From assembly GCF_000162755.2 (NCBI RefSeq), contig NZ_JH413817.1, positions 79,383 to 137,191 on the forward strand: DNA of 57,809 nucleotides, given 5' to 3'. The first letter of the stretch is position 1; each line of letters starts with the position of its first letter. The notes under the pieces were generated by a model, which did no database searches, had not been told where the DNA came from, and saw nothing but the letters and a program-made list of their open reading frames with translations. The position numbers and the translations under genes are program-made. This document shows, one piece after another, positions 45,409-57,461 of the stretch. This stretch comes from Legionella drancourtii LLAP12 (lineage in GTDB: Bacteria > Pseudomonadota > Gammaproteobacteria > Legionellales > Legionellaceae).

Positions 45409-46155
45409 TTAAAACTCAAGCAAATACCGGTCATAATTTTGTTTATATTCAGTCGAATTTTGATATTGCAATAATACTTGATTTAATGATGTTAATAAGC
45501 TGGTTTCGCTTGGGTTTACTGCAATACCAAGACCATAGCCATACATGTAAGCCGGGCCTGCTAATTGAAAGGTATCCGATGAGTTGGATGCCCAGTATGT
45601 CGCCGTTGGGTTATCAAGCAAAATGATATCTACTTCATTTTTATTTAATCCAGTTAGTTGGTCTGAGACGCTGGCATACATTTTTAATTTGGGGTTTTTA
45701 ACACCCATGGCATCTAATTGTTGCGGGAAAATTGTTCCTGTTTCCAAGCCGATTCGTTTCCCATTTAAAAATGCTAAGGTAAATGGCTCTGTTTTGGTGG
45801 ATGGTTTGGTGACAAAACGCGAATAGCTCGGTAAATAGGGTAAGCTGAAATTTACAATTTTCGCCCGTTCAGGGGTGATCGTGATTGAACTAATGGCCAT
45901 GTCAATTTCTTTTCTGGCTACGGCATCGATTAATGTATCAAAGCGCATAATGTGGTATTGACAGGTTCGCTGCATGATTTTGCATAAGGTATTCATCATG
46001 TCGATATCAAAACCATAAATTTCTTTTTTTGAACCCTGCATGACGAATGGTGGGTTAAAGCTTTCTGTTCCAATATTTAAGACGGGGAGATCTGCTGCAA
46101 ATACTGTGGAGGTGAGGCAAATACTGGCGAGCAAAACACGACGAATAAAATTCAT
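45409..46155 (-). CDS. periplasmic amino-acid-binding protein
   Basis: 248 residues with a signal peptide (VLLASICLTSTVFA) and the SBP family 3 pattern: LNIGTESFNPPFVM, EIYGFDIDMMNTLCKIM, FDTLIDAVARKEIDMAISSI and TITPERAKIVNFSLPYLPSY. ISSI/TITPERA is the standard ligand-binding hinge. Similar to ArtJ/HisJ type arginine or polar amino-acid binders. No ABC permease or ATPase adjacent, so it must pair with a distant transporter. The gap 45112-45408 upstream of the VWA gene contains nothing I can identify. Confidence 0.85.
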   Translation of the reverse strand: MNFIRRVLLASICLTSTVFAADLPVLNIGTESFNPPFVMQGSKKEIYGFDIDMMNTLCKIMQRTCQYHIMRFDTLIDAVARKEIDMAISSITITPERAKIVNFSLPYLPSYSRFVTKPSTKTEPFTLAFLNGKRIGLETGTIFPQQLDAMGVKNPKLKMYASVSDQLTGLNKNEVDIILLDNPTATYWASNSSDTFQLAGPAYMYGYGLGIAVNPSETSLLTSLNQVLLQYQNSTEYKQNYDRYLLEF

Positions 46156-46248
46156 TTTAATTTCAGTACAATAGTTATTGATTTTTATAGATTATAACGA
46201 GAGTATTAGTTTTGGGAATTAAAAGTTTCATTATTTAATAAATAATTT

Positions 46249-48981
46249 ATGTCAATAGAAATCCCTGAGTTGCTCGAATCAAAATCGTGGTTTATCGAAA
46301 AACATTTTTCAGATTTGTCACATCCGTTAAGTGACAGCGTAAAAAAACTGATACTGGTCAGTGACTATGCGTGCAAGCAGGTACAATTATTAAAAAATCT
46401 ATTAATGAACGATGAGTGTACTGCGTTGCTTGCACGCGAAGATTATTTTCATGCCTTAAACAAGGTCCCTTTTAGTTTGGCTCCAGCGCATTATGCCCGC
46501 GAATTACGGCACTTTCGGCATACGCATTTTTTGCGTTTGTTACTTCTGGAATTATCTGGAATTAGCAGCACCGCAGAAGTTATGCATTCTTGGTCTGATT
46601 GCGCTGATGCGTTGATCTTACATGCTTTGCAGTATTGCAAACAGATCTTGTCTGTACGCTATGGCACCCCTCGCGATGCTGATGGTCATGAGGTTTTCTT
46701 ACTGACTTTAGCTATGGGAAAGCTTGGGGGAAGAGAACTTAATTATTCTTCGGATATTGATCTTATTTTTGCTTATACCATGGCAGGTGAGACCGATGGA
46801 GAAGAGCGTATTGAAAATCAGCAGTACTTTAGTAAAGTTGTTCAGCAATTTAGCCAACTCTTGCAAAATGTGACGCCTGACGGTTTTGTTTTTCGTGTTG
46901 ATTTAAGACTAAGACCTAATGGTGATAGTGGTACCTTAGTACCGAGTTTGGCGGCAATGGAAACTTATTATCAAGAACAGGGGCGTGATTGGGAACGCTA
47001 TGCGATGGTGAAGGCGCGCGTGATTTCTGAAGCACTCGCTGATGTGCCTGCTTGGTTTGAACGTTTAATTGTCCCTTTTGTTTATCGGCGTTATGTCGAT
47101 TTTAGTGTGATTGAATCGCTCCGCAGTATGAAGGCAATGATTGAACGCGAGGTGCAATTAAATCCGCGTTTGGATGATATTAAACGTGGTCAAGGTGGTA
47201 TTCGTGAAGTAGAGTTTATTCTTCAAAATTTTCAATTAATTCGTGGTGGACGCTTGCCCCCCTTACAACAGCAAAATGCCTTAGCGGTGCTTGCTGTCTT
47301 AAAGCGTGAGCGTTTGTTGCATCATAGTGAGGCGTTAAAACAGGCGTATTTATTTTTGCGTCGCTTGGAAAATACGCTCCAGAGTTTAAATGATCAACAG
47401 ACTCATTCTTTGCCCGATGAACCAGTCAAACAAATGCAGGTGACTTTGGCTATGGGGTATGCCTCATGGGATAATCTGCTTGCCAAATTACATCAATATC
47501 AACGTATTATTCGTTATGCTTTTCGCGCGGTGATGGGCAAAGTAGATTATTATGAAGATGCAAAGCGCTTATTAGCCAATCAATTGGCCAGTCTTTGGCA
47601 GGGGCATGTTGAATCCACAATGGCCATTAATTTATTGACTAGTTTCGGTTTTGCAAATGCAGAACATTGTTATCAAATGATCCATGCTTTTCGTCATGGT
47701 CCGCGCTGTCGACGTTTGCCGCAAGGGGCGCGTATGCGTTTGGATCGATTTATGGTTTTGTTACTGACAGAACTGACTCATGTTGAAAAAACGGATGAAG
47801 TCTTATTGCAAGTGATGCATTTACTCGAAAATATTGTTGGGCGCAGCGCTTATCTGGCTTTATTAACTGAAAATCCGCAGGTGTTAACGGAATTACTTTT
47901 TTGGTTTGCCCATAGTTCATTTATTACTTCATTACTCGTAAATCAACCGTTTTTGTTAGAAGTATTGCTGGATCAAGGGCAAGAATGGCGGCCGCAAGCG
48001 CGTCAACAATTAGAGTTGTTATTACTTGAGAAATTAGCACATCATCAGGATGTGGAGGCTCAAGAAGAAATGTTACGTCAATTTAAATTAACTAATTGGT
48101 TGATGGCTGCTCGGGCTGAGCTTTATGGTTTTAGCAGTTCTGTGCGTATTGGTAAATTTCTTTCTGATGTTGCGCAAGTAATTGTGAGCCAGGTTTTAGT
48201 CATCGCCAGTGAGCAATTGTCTTTGCGTTATCCCGAAATGAAGGAAGTCCAATCGAGTTTTGCCATTATTGCTTATGGCAAACTGGGTAGTCGTGAGATG
48301 AATTACGCCTCAGATTTGGATTTAGTTTTCTTACATAGAGTAAGACCTGTCGATGAAGCTTTAGTTACGCGTTTGACACAGAAGATTTTGCATATGCTGA
48401 CTACGCGTTTGCAATCGGGTATTTTATACAGTGTGGATACGCGACTCAGGCCCTCGGGGACGGCGGGTCTATTGGTAAGTCATATTGATGCTTTTATCGA
48501 ATATCAAAAAAAACAAGCATGGACGTGGGAACATCAGGCTTTATTAAAAGCGCGGATATTGACTGGAAATCCCCGCATGAAACATGATTTTTTACAGTTG
48601 AAAAAAGAAGTGTTGTCTTTGCCAAAAGACAAGCTTATTTTGCAACAAGAAGTATTCGCGATGCGTGTGAAAATTGATCAGCATCATGATAGTAATCCAT
48701 TAAAAAATATTGCTGATGGCTTGTTGGATTTAGAGTTTTTAGTGCAGTTCTTAATTCTGAATTTAGGCAGTCCGGTTTTAGCACGCTCCACCCATACGTT
48801 AAATCAGTTGAATTATTTATTTACAGCGGGTGTTTTAAACAAAGAACAATTTGCTGTTTTGAAAAAAGCATATCGACACTATCATCATTTACTGCATCTG
48901 GCTTTATTACGTCCAGGAAGCACCCGGGATGAGCGTATTCAGAATCAGGTGACAACTATTTATCAGCAATTTTTATTTTAA
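46249..48981 (+). CDS. glnE: glutamine synthetase adenylyltransferase/deadenylase
   Basis: 910 residues. Two nucleotidyltransferase domains are visible: GGRELNYSSDIDLIFAY (about 163-179), the deadenylylating half, and GSREMNYASDLDLVFLH (about 681-697), the adenylylating half, both with the G-x-x-x-x-x-x-S-D-x-D motif. HHDSNPLKNIADGLLDLEFL near the C-terminus is the usual follow-up region. It adjusts glutamine synthetase activity in response to PII. Divergent from the binding-protein gene. Confidence 0.95.
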   Translation: MSIEIPELLESKSWFIEKHFSDLSHPLSDSVKKLILVSDYACKQVQLLKNLLMNDECTALLAREDYFHALNKVPFSLAPAHYARELRHFRHTHFLRLLLLELSGISSTAEVMHSWSDCADALILHALQYCKQILSVRYGTPRDADGHEVFLLTLAMGKLGGRELNYSSDIDLIFAYTMAGETDGEERIENQQYFSKVVQQFSQLLQNVTPDGFVFRVDLRLRPNGDSGTLVPSLAAMETYYQEQGRDWERYAMVKARVISEALADVPAWFERLIVPFVYRRYVDFSVIESLRSMKAMIEREVQLNPRLDDIKRGQGGIREVEFILQNFQLIRGGRLPPLQQQNALAVLAVLKRERLLHHSEALKQAYLFLRRLENTLQSLNDQQTHSLPDEPVKQMQVTLAMGYASWDNLLAKLHQYQRIIRYAFRAVMGKVDYYEDAKRLLANQLASLWQGHVESTMAINLLTSFGFANAEHCYQMIHAFRHGPRCRRLPQGARMRLDRFMVLLLTELTHVEKTDEVLLQVMHLLENIVGRSAYLALLTENPQVLTELLFWFAHSSFITSLLVNQPFLLEVLLDQGQEWRPQARQQLELLLLEKLAHHQDVEAQEEMLRQFKLTNWLMAARAELYGFSSSVRIGKFLSDVAQVIVSQVLVIASEQLSLRYPEMKEVQSSFAIIAYGKLGSREMNYASDLDLVFLHRVRPVDEALVTRLTQKILHMLTTRLQSGILYSVDTRLRPSGTAGLLVSHIDAFIEYQKKQAWTWEHQALLKARILTGNPRMKHDFLQLKKEVLSLPKDKLILQQEVFAMRVKIDQHHDSNPLKNIADGLLDLEFLVQFLILNLGSPVLARSTHTLNQLNYLFTAGVLNKEQFAVLKKAYRHYHHLLHLALLRPGSTRDERIQNQVTTIYQQFLF

Positions 48982-49114
48982 CTTATCGTATGCATAAAGC
49001 ATCGGCGCTTTACAGCGCGTGGTGAACTCATGGTGATACGCCGGAACATACATTTGACAAAGACTTAAATCATAACTACCTTTGGACTCAGGATTATTAA
49101 TTAAAGGACTAAAA

Positions 49115-49534
49115 ATGAAAGCACTTTATACGGCAACAGCTCATACTCATGGTGGTCGTAATGGTCATGTGGAAACTGCTGATGGCCTTTTGAAATTAGA
49201 TTTAGCGATGCCTAAAGAATTGGGTGGAAATGGCGGCGGCAATAATCCAGAACAATTATTTGCAGCAGGGTATGCCGCTTGTTTTGAAAGCGCTATTCGT
49301 TATGTTGCGCAAGTGGACAAAATTGCATTGAAAGATGCCTCGATGACCTCTGAGGTTTCTTTATACCCGACTCCCGAAAAAGGGTTTAAGCTTGGTGTCA
49401 TGTTACACGCTAAAATCGTTGGTTTAAGTCAAAAAGAGGCGGAAGATTTAGTACATAAAGCGCATCATGTTTGTCCTTATTCTAATGCGGTACGTGGCAA
49501 CATCGATGTACAATTAAAGGTTAGTGCAGAATAA
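49115..49534 (+). CDS. ohr: organic hydroperoxide resistance protein
   Basis: Start at the ATG at 49115, which has AAAGGAC before it and gives a 139-residue protein (family size about 140). MKALYTATAHTHGGRNGHVE, GGNNPEQLFAAGYAACFESA and VHKAHHVCPYSNAVRGN show the two redox-active cysteines, in the sequences AACFESA and HHVCPYS. It reduces organic hydroperoxides, using lipoyl thiols in known cases. No OhrR repressor gene is adjacent. Confidence 0.95.
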   Translation: MKALYTATAHTHGGRNGHVETADGLLKLDLAMPKELGGNGGGNNPEQLFAAGYAACFESAIRYVAQVDKIALKDASMTSEVSLYPTPEKGFKLGVMLHAKIVGLSQKEAEDLVHKAHHVCPYSNAVRGNIDVQLKVSAE

Positions 49535-49581
49535 GTATCTTAGCCCGGGTTTGGTAAAGTTATTTCCGGGCCGTGAAATTC

Positions 49582-49812
49582 TTATGCTAACCCATCTCGC
49601 AAATTGCGCAATTTCTCAATCATTACGCTTAGCGCTTCGGTTTTGCTGCGATAAATATCATCATAAGAAACATGGAACGTATTAAATTCATCCTCACATT
49701 CCACATGCTCTTCAGAAAGTTCAGTAATTAGTTGTTTGGATAATAAATAGAAGTCATTTTCAACTTCAAAACTTATAATCCATACTTCTTCACCTATCTT
49801 AAAATCCGTCAT
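49582..49812 (-). CDS. small acidic hypothetical protein
   Basis: 76 residues, acidic, soluble. MTDFKIGEEVWIISFEVEND resembles the start of a small SH3-like barrel, followed by VSYDDIYRSKTEALSVMIEK, a C-terminal helix. Convergent with ohr. Upstream (49813-50019) is a hairpin and nothing else. No family recognised. Confidence 0.5.
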   Translation of the reverse strand: MTDFKIGEEVWIISFEVENDFYLLSKQLITELSEEHVECEDEFNTFHVSYDDIYRSKTEALSVMIEKLRNLRDGLA

Positions 49813-49971
49813 AATTATCCACTCTGGTTATGATACTGTACTAATTGAGCTCGAATGATAACAAGCAAGTCTTTGGCTGAAAAGAGGGGCCATCTATAGG
49901 TTAAGCTGTGAAGTCTATAGCCTAGCTATTTTCATCAATTTGAATGCTAATTTCAAAGCATTGATTTGTTG

Positions 49972-49989
49972 CTGGGCTTTACAGCCCAG
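49972..49989. repeat. small intergenic hairpin
   Basis: CTGGGCT and AGCCCAG (7-bp arms, loop TTAC) just beyond the end of rimO. In the direction of rimO transcription no strong T-run follows, so terminator function is uncertain. Confidence 0.45.
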
Positions 49990-50019
49990 TTTGCATAAGT
50001 AGATTGAATGGCTTAATCG

Positions 50020-51327
50020 TTACGCAAATTCAGCAAACAAATCATAATCATCACTATCAATAATCGTGACGTTAGCAAATGAGCCGATCTTAATGCCGGG
50101 AGTTGGTGGCAGTATCACTAGGCCATCAATTTCTGGAGCATCGCTTTTACTCCGAGCGATGATTTGCTCAGGAGTGATCTCATCAATCAATACTGTTTGC
50201 GTCGTGCCAATTTTGTTTTGTAGCTTAGTACGACTGATTTCTGCTTGTAATTGCATGAAACGATGATAGCGTTCTTCTTTAACTTCTTCAGGTACAGGAT
50301 TTGCTAAATCATTTGCCTTAGCACCTTCAACTGGCGAATATTTGAAGCAACCTACACGGTCTAATTGGGCCTCTGCTAAAAAATCGAGCAGCTCTTCAAA
50401 TTCTTCTTCAGTTTCTCCTGGAAAACCGACAATAAAGGTAGAACGCAAGGTAATATCTGGGCAAACTTCACGCCACGCGGCGATACGCATTAATGTATTT
50501 TCACTACTGGCTGGGCGTTTCATTGCTTTGAGCACCCGAGAACTAGCATGCTGCAAGGGAATGTCCAAGTAAGGAAGGATTAGCCCATCACGCATTAACG
50601 GAATAATTTCGTCCACATGAGGATAAGGGTAAACATAGTGTAAACGAACCCAAATGCCTAATTCACCCAATTGTTCACATAAATCATAAAAACGGGTATT
50701 AACCGTTTTTCCTTGCCAGGTTACTGGCTGATAACGCGTATCCACTCCATAAGCACTCGTGTCTTGTGAAATGACTAGAATTTCATTTACACCTGCTTCT
50801 TTTAATTTTTTCGCTTCAGATAAAACCTGCACCAACGGATAACTTTGCAGTTTGCCGCGCATGGTGGGAATTATGCAAAAAGTACATTTTTGATTACAGC
50901 CTTCAGATATTTTTAAATAAGCATAATGACGTGGTGTCAGTTTAATTCCTTGGGGGGGAACCAGTTGCATGAAGGGATCTGCTGGGGGGGGAAGGTGTTC
51001 GTGTACGGCATTAACCACTTCTTCATAAGCGTGCGCACCACTAACATGTAATACATCTGGGCAGGCTTCTTTAATGACATCCGCTTTGGCGCCTAAGCAT
51101 CCGGTGACAATAACACGACCATTTTCAGCCATTGCTTCTTTAATTGTATCTAGTGATTCTTTAACCGCACTATCAATAAATCCACAGGTATTGATGACAA
51201 CTACTCCTGCATCTTGGTAACTGGAAACCAACTCATACCCTTGGGCACGTAGTTGCGTAATGATTCGCTCCGAATCAACCAAAGCTTTAGGACAACCTAA
51301 GCTAACAAACCCAACTTTATGATTCAT
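50020..51327 (-). CDS. rimO: ribosomal protein S12 methylthiotransferase
   Basis: 435 residues. The N-terminal UPF0004 domain starts [20 protein letters not shown] and has the other cluster cysteines in NTCGFI and TGCLGAK. The radical SAM motif is [14 protein letters not shown] (C-x3-C-x2-C). A TRAM domain closes the protein (TVLIDEI to the end). It methylthiolates the conserved Asp of ribosomal protein S12. The [11 protein letters not shown] wording separates RimO from MiaB. Confidence 0.95.
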   Translation of the reverse strand: MNHKVGFVSLGCPKALVDSERIITQLRAQGYELVSSYQDAGVVVINTCGFIDSAVKESLDTIKEAMAENGRVIVTGCLGAKADVIKEACPDVLHVSGAHAYEEVVNAVHEHLPPPADPFMQLVPPQGIKLTPRHYAYLKISEGCNQKCTFCIIPTMRGKLQSYPLVQVLSEAKKLKEAGVNEILVISQDTSAYGVDTRYQPVTWQGKTVNTRFYDLCEQLGELGIWVRLHYVYPYPHVDEIIPLMRDGLILPYLDIPLQHASSRVLKAMKRPASSENTLMRIAAWREVCPDITLRSTFIVGFPGETEEEFEELLDFLAEAQLDRVGCFKYSPVEGAKANDLANPVPEEVKEERYHRFMQLQAEISRTKLQNKIGTTQTVLIDEITPEQIIARSKSDAPEIDGLVILPPTPGIKIGSFANVTIIDSDDYDLFAEFA

Positions 51328-51536
51328 AAGATTCTAACTGTAAAAAAAGTGAACGAATTATAACCTTTCTTGAGTGGTATTGTCGACAGGGTTAACAATG
51401 TTTTAGGTACTTTGTTGCGGAGATCAAATCTTTGTAAAGAATTTGCAAAAATTTGAACCACAAATTTTTTAAGATGAGGAAATTATCTATTCTATTATGT
51501 AGTATCAATTCATAATTAGTTAATTAAGGAAATAGT

Positions 51537-52061
51537 ATGAGTCCAATACAAAAAGAGCAGATGCGTTTACTTGAGTTAAAAAAATTGCAAGTACTTAATC
51601 AGGATGAACTAAAAGAACGCATGAAGCTTGAACTAAAACATAAGGAATTTATGCACTTAACCTATACTGAAATGGAAGCAAAGTTAAGAGTGCAAAGGCA
51701 AACTTCGTTACAAGCCGGGGTTCAGAGCCCATTTATTGATGATGTTGTGAATGCTTACAAAGAGCAATATGCTCAGGAAAGTTGGTATGAGGAACCTGGG
51801 GCAAATGGTAATGATGTCCAATTTAAATTCGCATCAGAAGAAGAGTTAGCTAATTTTTTCATGAAACAAAGTGAAAAAGGAGCCTCCTTTGTAATGTATG
51901 ATGTTGCCACTAAAAAAGTAATGGCTTATTCAAATGGGGATGGACATTTGTACCATGCTAATGGAGGCGTCGTTAAGGCTGGCGAGAAAATTAAACCATC
52001 TGATATCGATGAACAAAGTTTTGAAATACCAAACCAGCAAAATGCAAGGAACACTCCATAA
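51537..52061 (+). CDS. orphan 174-aa soluble protein
   Basis: The N-terminal 60 residues are strongly charged and helical (KEQMRLLELKKLQVLNQDEL and KERMKLELKHKEFMHLTYTE), probably coiled coil. The rest holds a compact-looking domain with FKFASEEELANFFMKQSEKG and ASFVMYDVATKKVMAYSNGD. No signal peptide. An AAGGAAA site precedes the ATG. Monocistronic, followed by an almost empty 260-base gap containing a short CTCTGC-type tandem at about 52100-52120. It could be a Legionella-specific cytoplasmic protein or effector; no family recognised. Confidence 0.5.
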   Translation: MSPIQKEQMRLLELKKLQVLNQDELKERMKLELKHKEFMHLTYTEMEAKLRVQRQTSLQAGVQSPFIDDVVNAYKEQYAQESWYEEPGANGNDVQFKFASEEELANFFMKQSEKGASFVMYDVATKKVMAYSNGDGHLYHANGGVVKAGEKIKPSDIDEQSFEIPNQQNARNTP

Positions 52062-52325
52062 TCATCACGGCGATTAAGATAATGATATGGTGTAATCTGT
52101 CGTCCTCTGCCTCTGCCTCTGCATAGGTGGGGAGCTTACACTGGCTCAAATGCCAATTCATGATGGTTTTCTGGTTGCATGAGAATAACAGATTTCCTTA
52201 GCGCAATGTCAGTATCAGATTAAAAAGCAGAACAGCGCTTATTCCTCCTCGATTTTTTATCCGAAACTGGCGTTAATTTAATGGCCGTACACATCATCAG
52301 AGCCTCCTAGACCAAATAACCGCGA

Positions 52326-54089
52326 TTAGTTTAATTTTATTTGGTTTAAGGTTGTTAAAAATTCATCAGCAGAATTTTCACCAACTAGTTTTAACTCATC
52401 AAGTTGCTGGCCTTGTGCATTAAAAAACACAAAAGTTGGCGGTGCCACGACATCAAAATAGTTAAGGATTGCTTTATCATTCGCGGTATTTGCGGTGACA
52501 TCGACTTTAATTACCCTAAAATGGCTCAGTATTTGTTGTACCCGCGGATCTTTAAAGGTTGTTGCGTCCATGACTTTACACGCATTGCACCAGTCCGCAT
52601 AAAAATCCAACATCACCGGTTTACCGTGTGCGGCAACTATTTCTTGTTTTAGACTGCTTAAGCCTTGTTCATGCAGAATATTAGCCGTGTTTGTGCTGAT
52701 TATTTTCTCGGTAGTTAACGGTTGTAGCGGATTAGTCGCTCCTTTGCTGGCGCCGATTAAAATTAGAAAACCATAAGCCAACAAAATAAGCCCGAGGCTT
52801 TGATTAAATTTTTCGCGATTTGATGTGGAGTAAGTTAAGGCACCACTGTAAATGCCTGAAAAAATAAGCAAACTTGCCCATAAACCCATGCTCAGTGTAG
52901 GCGGCGCTATGCGTGAGATTAATTCAATAGCAACGGCAATGAAGAGTACGCCAAATATCGCTTTGAGGGTATTCATCCAACCGCCGGTTTCTGGCAGCAA
53001 TTTTCCTGCAGAAGTGCCAATTAACAAGAGCGGGGTGCCCATGCCCAAGCTTAAAATAAATAAGGTCACGCAGCCTAAGAGCACATTTTTCGTTTGCGCA
53101 ATATAGGTTAAGACCCCAATTAATGGTGCGGTAACACAAGGGGATAATATGAGGGTAGACAAACAGCCCATAACGGCGGCACCAAGATAATGGCCCCCGA
53201 GTTGGCTACGGCTGGTATTGCCTATTTTTGCCTGCCAGGAATGCGGTAATTTAAATTCATAAAAGCCAAACATGGATAAAGCGAGAAGCACAAAAATGAG
53301 GCTAAAGAGGACAATCGACCATGGTGATTGCATACTAATTTGCAAATTAGCACCAAGTAAAGCGACAACAGCACCCACGATGGCATAAGTCACGGACATA
53401 CTCAGTACATAACTAAAGGAAAGGAAAAAGGCTTTTCTTGTCGTTATTTCTTTGCCATGGCCAATAATAATCCCGGATAAAACGGGAACCATGGGTAAAA
53501 TACAGGGTGTGAATGCCAATAATAAACCAAAACCATAAAAGGTTAATAAGATCATAGCCCAACTATGATTTATAAAGACTTCGCTAATGCCACTGTTATT
53601 TGTCGTTGCGACTGGTGTGGTGGATTCAGGTTTTTGTGTGGTTGGCCCTATAGTGGCTTGGCTTAACGCTAATTTATCATCAATGGTTAATTGAATTGAT
53701 TTTTGTTCGGGAGCATAGCAAAAACCATCATCAGAACAACCTTGATAATTTAAGGTAAGCAACGTTTTGCCTGGTTTATTACCTAAAATGGCTATGGGAA
53801 TGGAGACATGATTGCGATAAACCGTATAAACATGGCCCTGCTTATCAACTTTTTTCGTCGTGGCTGGAAAACGGATGCTGCCTAAGTGAATTGTGTTGTC
53901 TGCTTGAGGTGTTAATTTAATGCGATCGCTATAAAGGAAATAATTGGGTTTTACTTGGAAATTAATCGCAAACGTATTGGGATCAATTTTTGTCGCATTC
54001 ACCTGAAATACGTGTGCAGACGGTAGAGGATTGGCGTAGCCAATAATGGTGAAGAAGCAACCTAAGAATAATAACAACCATTTTTTCAT
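52326..54089 (-). CDS. dsbD: thiol:disulfide interchange protein DsbD
   Basis: Start set at the ATG at 54089, which begins the signal peptide MKKWLLLFLGCFFTIIGYA; longer frames add a charged stretch before it. The 587-residue protein has the N-terminal domain with NYQGCSDDGFCYAPE (catalytic cysteines), about eight membrane helices with FTPCILPMVPVLSG and LSPCVTAPLIGVL, and a C-terminal thioredoxin domain with FYADWCNACKVMD. It moves electrons from cytoplasmic thioredoxin to periplasmic thiol pathways such as DsbC and cytochrome maturation. Confidence 0.95.
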   Translation of the reverse strand: MKKWLLLFLGCFFTIIGYANPLPSAHVFQVNATKIDPNTFAINFQVKPNYFLYSDRIKLTPQADNTIHLGSIRFPATTKKVDKQGHVYTVYRNHVSIPIAILGNKPGKTLLTLNYQGCSDDGFCYAPEQKSIQLTIDDKLALSQATIGPTTQKPESTTPVATTNNSGISEVFINHSWAMILLTFYGFGLLLAFTPCILPMVPVLSGIIIGHGKEITTRKAFFLSFSYVLSMSVTYAIVGAVVALLGANLQISMQSPWSIVLFSLIFVLLALSMFGFYEFKLPHSWQAKIGNTSRSQLGGHYLGAAVMGCLSTLILSPCVTAPLIGVLTYIAQTKNVLLGCVTLFILSLGMGTPLLLIGTSAGKLLPETGGWMNTLKAIFGVLFIAVAIELISRIAPPTLSMGLWASLLIFSGIYSGALTYSTSNREKFNQSLGLILLAYGFLILIGASKGATNPLQPLTTEKIISTNTANILHEQGLSSLKQEIVAAHGKPVMLDFYADWCNACKVMDATTFKDPRVQQILSHFRVIKVDVTANTANDKAILNYFDVVAPPTFVFFNAQGQQLDELKLVGENSADEFLTTLNQIKLN

Positions 54090-54380
54090 ATTAAACCTTG
54101 ATACCCTCAATGTAATTGCCTTCATTGTAGTGCGAATCAATGGAAAAGGTAACTCTTGTTAAGAAAAAAGTCATTTTTGCAGATTTATTTAAAAATTAAC
54201 CAAGACAGGCTACAAACTCGCATTATTTATGGGGATTTCTTTTTGTTAAACTTCCTTGAGGAACGCAAAGCAAAAGTCACTCTAGCGTTGCATATTACCT
54301 AAAAGAGGTTTATCCATGCATCATGGCCTTACACTGATTATATCAATAAAAATAAAAGCGAAAATTTTTCATTTTGACCC

Positions 54381-54408
54381 TTGAAAGTGAGCGCCTTGCC
54401 CCCATATG
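54381..54408 (+). promoter_or_regulatory. sigma-32 heat-shock promoter of groESL
   Basis: CTTGAAA (54381-54387) and CCCCATAT (54401-54408) separated by 13 bases match the sigma-32 consensus (CTTGAAA, 13-17 bases, CCCCATNT) almost perfectly. It lies 46 bases before groES. It is the only clear feature in the gap 54141-54453. Confidence 0.85.
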
Positions 54409-54453
54409 TCAATCAGCATCAATACTGTTTAATTAAATCAGGAGATATATGTT

Positions 54454-54744
54454 ATGAAAATTCGTCCTTTACACGATCGCGTTGTAGTTCGTCGTATGGA
54501 AGAAGAGCGTACCACAGCAGGTGGTATTGTGATTCCAGATAGTGCTACTGAAAAACCAATGCGTGGTGAAGTTGTGGCTGTTGGCGCTGGTAAAGTGCTT
54601 GATAACGGCGATGTTCGCGCTTTAGCGGTTAAAGTTGGCGATGTTGTATTATTCGGTAAATATTCTGGTACAGAAGTAAAAGTTGATGGTAAAGAATTAG
54701 TTGTGATGCGCGAAGACGACATCATGGGTGTAATTGAGAAGTAA
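54454..54744 (+). CDS. groES: co-chaperonin GroES
   Basis: 96 residues, the standard size. [20 protein letters not shown] and the mobile loop [20 protein letters not shown] are diagnostic; [20 protein letters not shown] and MGVIEK complete the fold. The heptamer caps GroEL. AGGAGATA precedes the ATG and a heat-shock promoter lies upstream. In Legionella this gene is also called htpA. Confidence 0.98.
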   Translation: MKIRPLHDRVVVRRMEEERTTAGGIVIPDSATEKPMRGEVVAVGAGKVLDNGDVRALAVKVGDVVLFGKYSGTEVKVDGKELVVMREDDIMGVIEK

Positions 54745-54761
54745 TTGACTTATTTCATTAG

Positions 54762-56423
<1,662 letters not shown>

Positions 56424-56443
56424 GCCTTTCCCACCATTTCGTG

Positions 56444-56472
56444 AAAAACCCGCTGTAATGGCGGGTTTTTTT
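56444..56472 (+). terminator. rho-independent terminator of groESL
   Basis: AAAAACCCGC, loop TGTAATG, GCGGGTTTTT with further T residues to 56472: a GC-rich stem and a clean T-run just after the groEL stop. Confidence 0.95.
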
Positions 56473-56579
56473 ATGTTTTGTTTGTAACCGGTTCGCTTCA
56501 CCTGTTGTTCACCAAGATTTTGCTATTCCCCTGATTTATTACTTCGGTTTTTATTGTTGAACCTTTGCGGCTAATTAAC

Positions 56580-57461
56580 TTAAATAAAATTAGCATTTGC
56601 TCTTTGCATCAAATCTTTAGCTTGTTGCATGTGTTTCTCAGTGGCTGTTGGCGAATGTAAAACGAATTTAGAAACGCACAAGGCAAATATTAGCCTTCGT
56701 ATATCCCAAATCGTATCTTGAAACTGGTCTAATTTTTCTCGGGTTTGATGGGTAATTTTTTTTTCTAATCTTAAATTTTCAGAACTAATAGCGATAGGAG
56801 CACAATTGGTAATCATGTCACCACGTAATTTTTCCACAAAGATAAAGGTATTTATTTCTTCTGGCTTTGTTTTATGAATTTCCTGCAGGGTACTTTTGAA
56901 AAAATTGTACACCATTCTTTGATGGAATAAATAAAGCTTGTATGAATAATGGTAGGCTTGAAATAATAAATAATCTCCCACTAATATAATGGCAATGCCA
57001 ATAAGCGTACAAATGGCACGGTTAATTACCATGTCAGCAGGGCTCTCAGGCGAGTTAAGATCCGTCGTTTGCGCCAAGAGCAAAAAAATCATGATGGTTG
57101 TAAAGAAGACACTGATGTCATAGCGTTGAGGATTTAAAGAGGAAACCGATAAGCCAATGAGCGCCATAATAAAGACAACTGGGATGAGCCTATAATTAAA
57201 TTGCATGATATAAATTAGAGGAATTAAAATTACCAGAGCAGCAAAGGTGCCGCCAATACGATGGATTGCTCGTCGCACAATTAAGCCAGGTTCAATACCC
57301 GCACTAACAACCAAAACTGTGAGTAAGACCCAAAATTTATGAGGAATTGTTGAAAATAGATAAATGAACATGGCCATCATAAACATACTGGCTAAATGGG
57401 TAAAGCGTGCATAATCCAGTCTTTTTTTCATTTCTGCTGTAGAGAGCATAAATTGTTCCAA
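56580..57461 (-). CDS. FUSC-family inner-membrane protein, C-terminal part
   Basis: 293 residues with six hydrophobic helices near the N-terminus (LASMFMMAMFIYLFSTIPHK, WVLLTVLVVSAGIEPGLIVR, GGTFAALVILIPLIYIMQFN and following) and a charged C-terminal helical region. The G-x-E-P-G-x-x-x-R-R-A-x-x-R-x-x-G-T pattern after the second helix is the FUSC/YccS signature of putative aromatic-acid or toxin exporters. It overlaps the upstream frame by 34 bases; together they may represent one protein split by a frameshift, since YccS-like proteins usually have an additional N-terminal half. Confidence 0.7.
   Translation of the reverse strand: MEQFMLSTAEMKKRLDYARFTHLASMFMMAMFIYLFSTIPHKFWVLLTVLVVSAGIEPGLIVRRAIHRIGGTFAALVILIPLIYIMQFNYRLIPVVFIMALIGLSVSSLNPQRYDISVFFTTIMIFLLLAQTTDLNSPESPADMVINRAICTLIGIAIILVGDYLLFQAYHYSYKLYLFHQRMVYNFFKSTLQEIHKTKPEEINTFIFVEKLRGDMITNCAPIAISSENLRLEKKITHQTREKLDQFQDTIWDIRRLIFALCVSKFVLHSPTATEKHMQQAKDLMQRANANFI

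Noticed and set aside
54438-54725. 95-codon minus-strand frame
   Set aside because: Antisense of groES, produced by its codon bias.
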